7,612 nt of DNA from contig JAICHC010000120.1 in NCBI GenBank assembly GCA_025922795.1, positions 1 to 7,612 of the forward strand. Direction: 5' to 3'. The notes under the pieces are model-generated. The model ran no database searches, was not told the origin of the DNA, and was given only the letters and a program-made list of their open reading frames with translations. The stretch comes from Candidatus Binatia bacterium. GTDB lineage: Bacteria; Desulfobacterota_B; Binatia; UBA9968. Below, in pieces: positions 7,086-7,612 of this stretch. Position 1 is the stretch's first letter, and every line of letters begins with the position of its first letter. A program made the position numbers and the translations under genes.

Positions 7086-7356
7086 AGTTCGGACCGAAGT
7101 GCAATGGATGGCTGATCAAAAAAGTGCCGGACGCCGCGAGCGCCAACCCTTTTTTGATGCGGCAACGCTGGAACTTGGATGAAGACGGTCACGTGCCAGC
7201 CGGCCGATCGAATCGCTACCGGCGATTGTAGAAAAGCGCAATTGCGTATGCTAGTTTTACGAACTTAAGCACTGCACGTTGTGCATCGTTCGCCGATGGT
7301 TTTGTTGCGCGGTTGTTAGCGTCTCAAGAGCCGGGCGCGAGAATTCAGACCGTTAC
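7086..7356. other. Intergenic stretch between ABC operon and tRNA pair
   Basis: No coding region is supported; the open frame starting near 7313 runs through both tRNA genes and is spurious. The region holds the inverted repeat at 7115-7158, a small TGCAC-GTT-GTGCA hairpin at 7273-7285, and a weak promoter-like pair (TTGTAG 7226-7231, TATGCT 7247-7252, spacer 15) that might serve the tRNAs. Confidence 0.4.
7115..7158 (+). terminator. Candidate terminator after the ABC operon
   Basis: A perfect 10-base inverted repeat, ATCAAAAAAG (7115-7124) and CTTTTTTGAT (7149-7158), encloses 24 GC-rich bases. It lies 30 bases past the stop of the binding protein gene. The T6 run forms the 3' arm, and the A6 run would give a T-run on the other strand, so it could stop transcription in both directions. 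The stem itself is AT-rich and the GC-rich loop does not form a clean stem, which makes it atypical. Confidence 0.5.
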
Positions 7357-7447
7357 GGAGAGATGGCCGAGTGGTCTAAGGCGCACGCCTGCTAAGCGTG
7401 TGTACCCCAAAAGGGTACCGAGGGTTCAAATCCCTCTCTCTCCGCCA
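7357..7447 (+). tRNA. tRNA-Ser (anticodon GCU)
   Basis: The acceptor stem GGAGAGA (7357-7363) pairs with TCTCTCC (7437-7443), then discriminator G and encoded CCA (7445-7447). The anticodon stem CACGC/GCGTG (7384-7388 with 7396-7400) encloses CTGCTAA with anticodon GCT at 7391-7393. The long variable arm GTACCC-CAAAA-GGGTAC (7402-7418) confirms serine. The T arm is GAGGG-TTCAAAT-CCCTC. It reads AGC and AGU. It is followed after 64 bases by tRNA-Arg, so the two are probably one transcript. Confidence 0.97.
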
Positions 7448-7467
7448 TTCAGCGTAACGCGTGGCAG

Positions 7468-7491
7468 ATCTCAGAGCGATTGTGAGATTTT
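7468..7491 (+). terminator. Weak hairpin with T-run between the two tRNAs
   Basis: ATCTCA (7468-7473) pairs with TGAGAT (7483-7488) across a 9-base loop and ends in TTTT (7488-7491). The stem is short and AT-rich, so it may be a processing or pausing element rather than a true terminator. Confidence 0.25.
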
Positions 7492-7511
7492 GCAATTGGT
7501 TAAATCGTTTG

Positions 7512-7588
7512 GCGCCCGTAGCTCAATTGGACAGAGCACCAGACTACGGATCTGGGGGTTGGGGGTTCAAATCCCTCCGGGCGCGCCA
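7512..7588 (+). tRNA. tRNA-Arg (anticodon ACG)
   Basis: A 77-base cloverleaf: acceptor GCGCCCG (7512-7518) with CGGGCGC (7578-7584), discriminator G and encoded CCA (7586-7588). The anticodon stem CCAGA/TCTGG (7539-7543 with 7551-7555) holds loop CTACGGA, anticodon ACG at 7546-7548. The variable loop is short (5 bases), and the T arm is GGGGG-TTCAAAT-CCCTC with one G-U pair. In bacteria the A34 of this tRNA is changed to inosine by TadA so that it reads CGU, CGC and CGA. Confidence 0.97.
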
Positions 7589-7591
7589 CTT

Positions 7592-7607
7592 CCCGCTTTA
7601 GCGCGGG
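7592..7607 (+). terminator. Hairpin just after tRNA-Arg
   Basis: CCCGC (7592-7596) pairs with GCGGG (7603-7607) around a 6-base loop, three bases after the CCA of tRNA-Arg. Its position fits a terminator, but the window ends five bases later and no T-run is visible, so this stays tentative. Confidence 0.35.
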
Positions 7608-7612
7608 CATAA

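Noticed and set aside
7420..7577. Identical 15-base GGGTTCAAATCCCTC in both downstream tRNAs as an attachment-site repeat
   Set aside because: It is the shared T arm of the two tRNAs, which lie only 64 bases apart, and the repeat stops where the acceptor stems begin.
7313..7612. Plus-strand frame containing RWPSGLRRTPAKR and GARSSIGQSTRLRIWGLGVQIPPGAP
   Set aside because: It runs straight through tRNA-Ser(GCU) and tRNA-Arg(ACG); these are the usual false peptides from translating tRNA genes.
1..7612. CRISPR array, insertion sequence, or toxin-antitoxin pair
   Set aside because: No regularly spaced repeats, no transposase or integrase motifs, and no small paired genes were found on either strand.

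Overview
The window looks like a piece of a moderately GC-rich bacterial chromosome. All supported genes are on the + strand. The lineage cannot be fixed from this sequence. The tRNA genes encode their own CCA ends, which fits a Gram-negative bacterium. A ferric-iron/polyamine-type ABC uptake operon with a fused permease and a periplasmic binding protein is common in soil or aquatic proteobacteria and related phyla (delta-like lineages, Tectomicrobia, Rokubacteria). That placement is inference only.

Layout, left to right. (1) The 3' part of an SGNH/GDSL-type hydrolase-like gene, cut by the window edge (to 728). (2) A stretch with no convincing gene, followed by tRNA-Ser(UGA) at 1059-1146. (3) A complete metallo-beta-lactamase/beta-CASP protein (1270-2673), of the family that includes RNA nucleases and CPSF-like proteins. 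(4) A 387-base gap with no convincing gene, holding one promoter-like pair of hexamers and a hairpin just before the next gene. (5) A three-gene ABC importer operon: ATPase (3061-4182), one long permease carrying two fused membrane domains (4210-5928), and an exported solute-binding protein (5973-7085). It ends in a candidate terminator at 7115-7158. (6) A tRNA pair, Ser(GCU) at 7357-7447 and Arg(ACG) at 7512-7588, with hairpins after each.

How the genes work together. The binding protein should capture a ligand in the periplasm and deliver it to the double-domain permease, with transport powered by a homodimer of the ATPase. The architecture resembles Fbp/Afu ferric-iron systems. However, the binding protein lacks the paired tyrosines that typical ferric-binding proteins use, so the ligand is left open. 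The MBL protein and the SGNH-like protein have no visible functional link to the transporter.

I do not see a clearly new biological system here. The points most worth a second look are the uncertain ligand, the ambiguous starts of the ATPase and permease genes, the replaced catalytic Asp and odd tail of the SGNH-like protein, and the gene-free stretch at 2674-3060.
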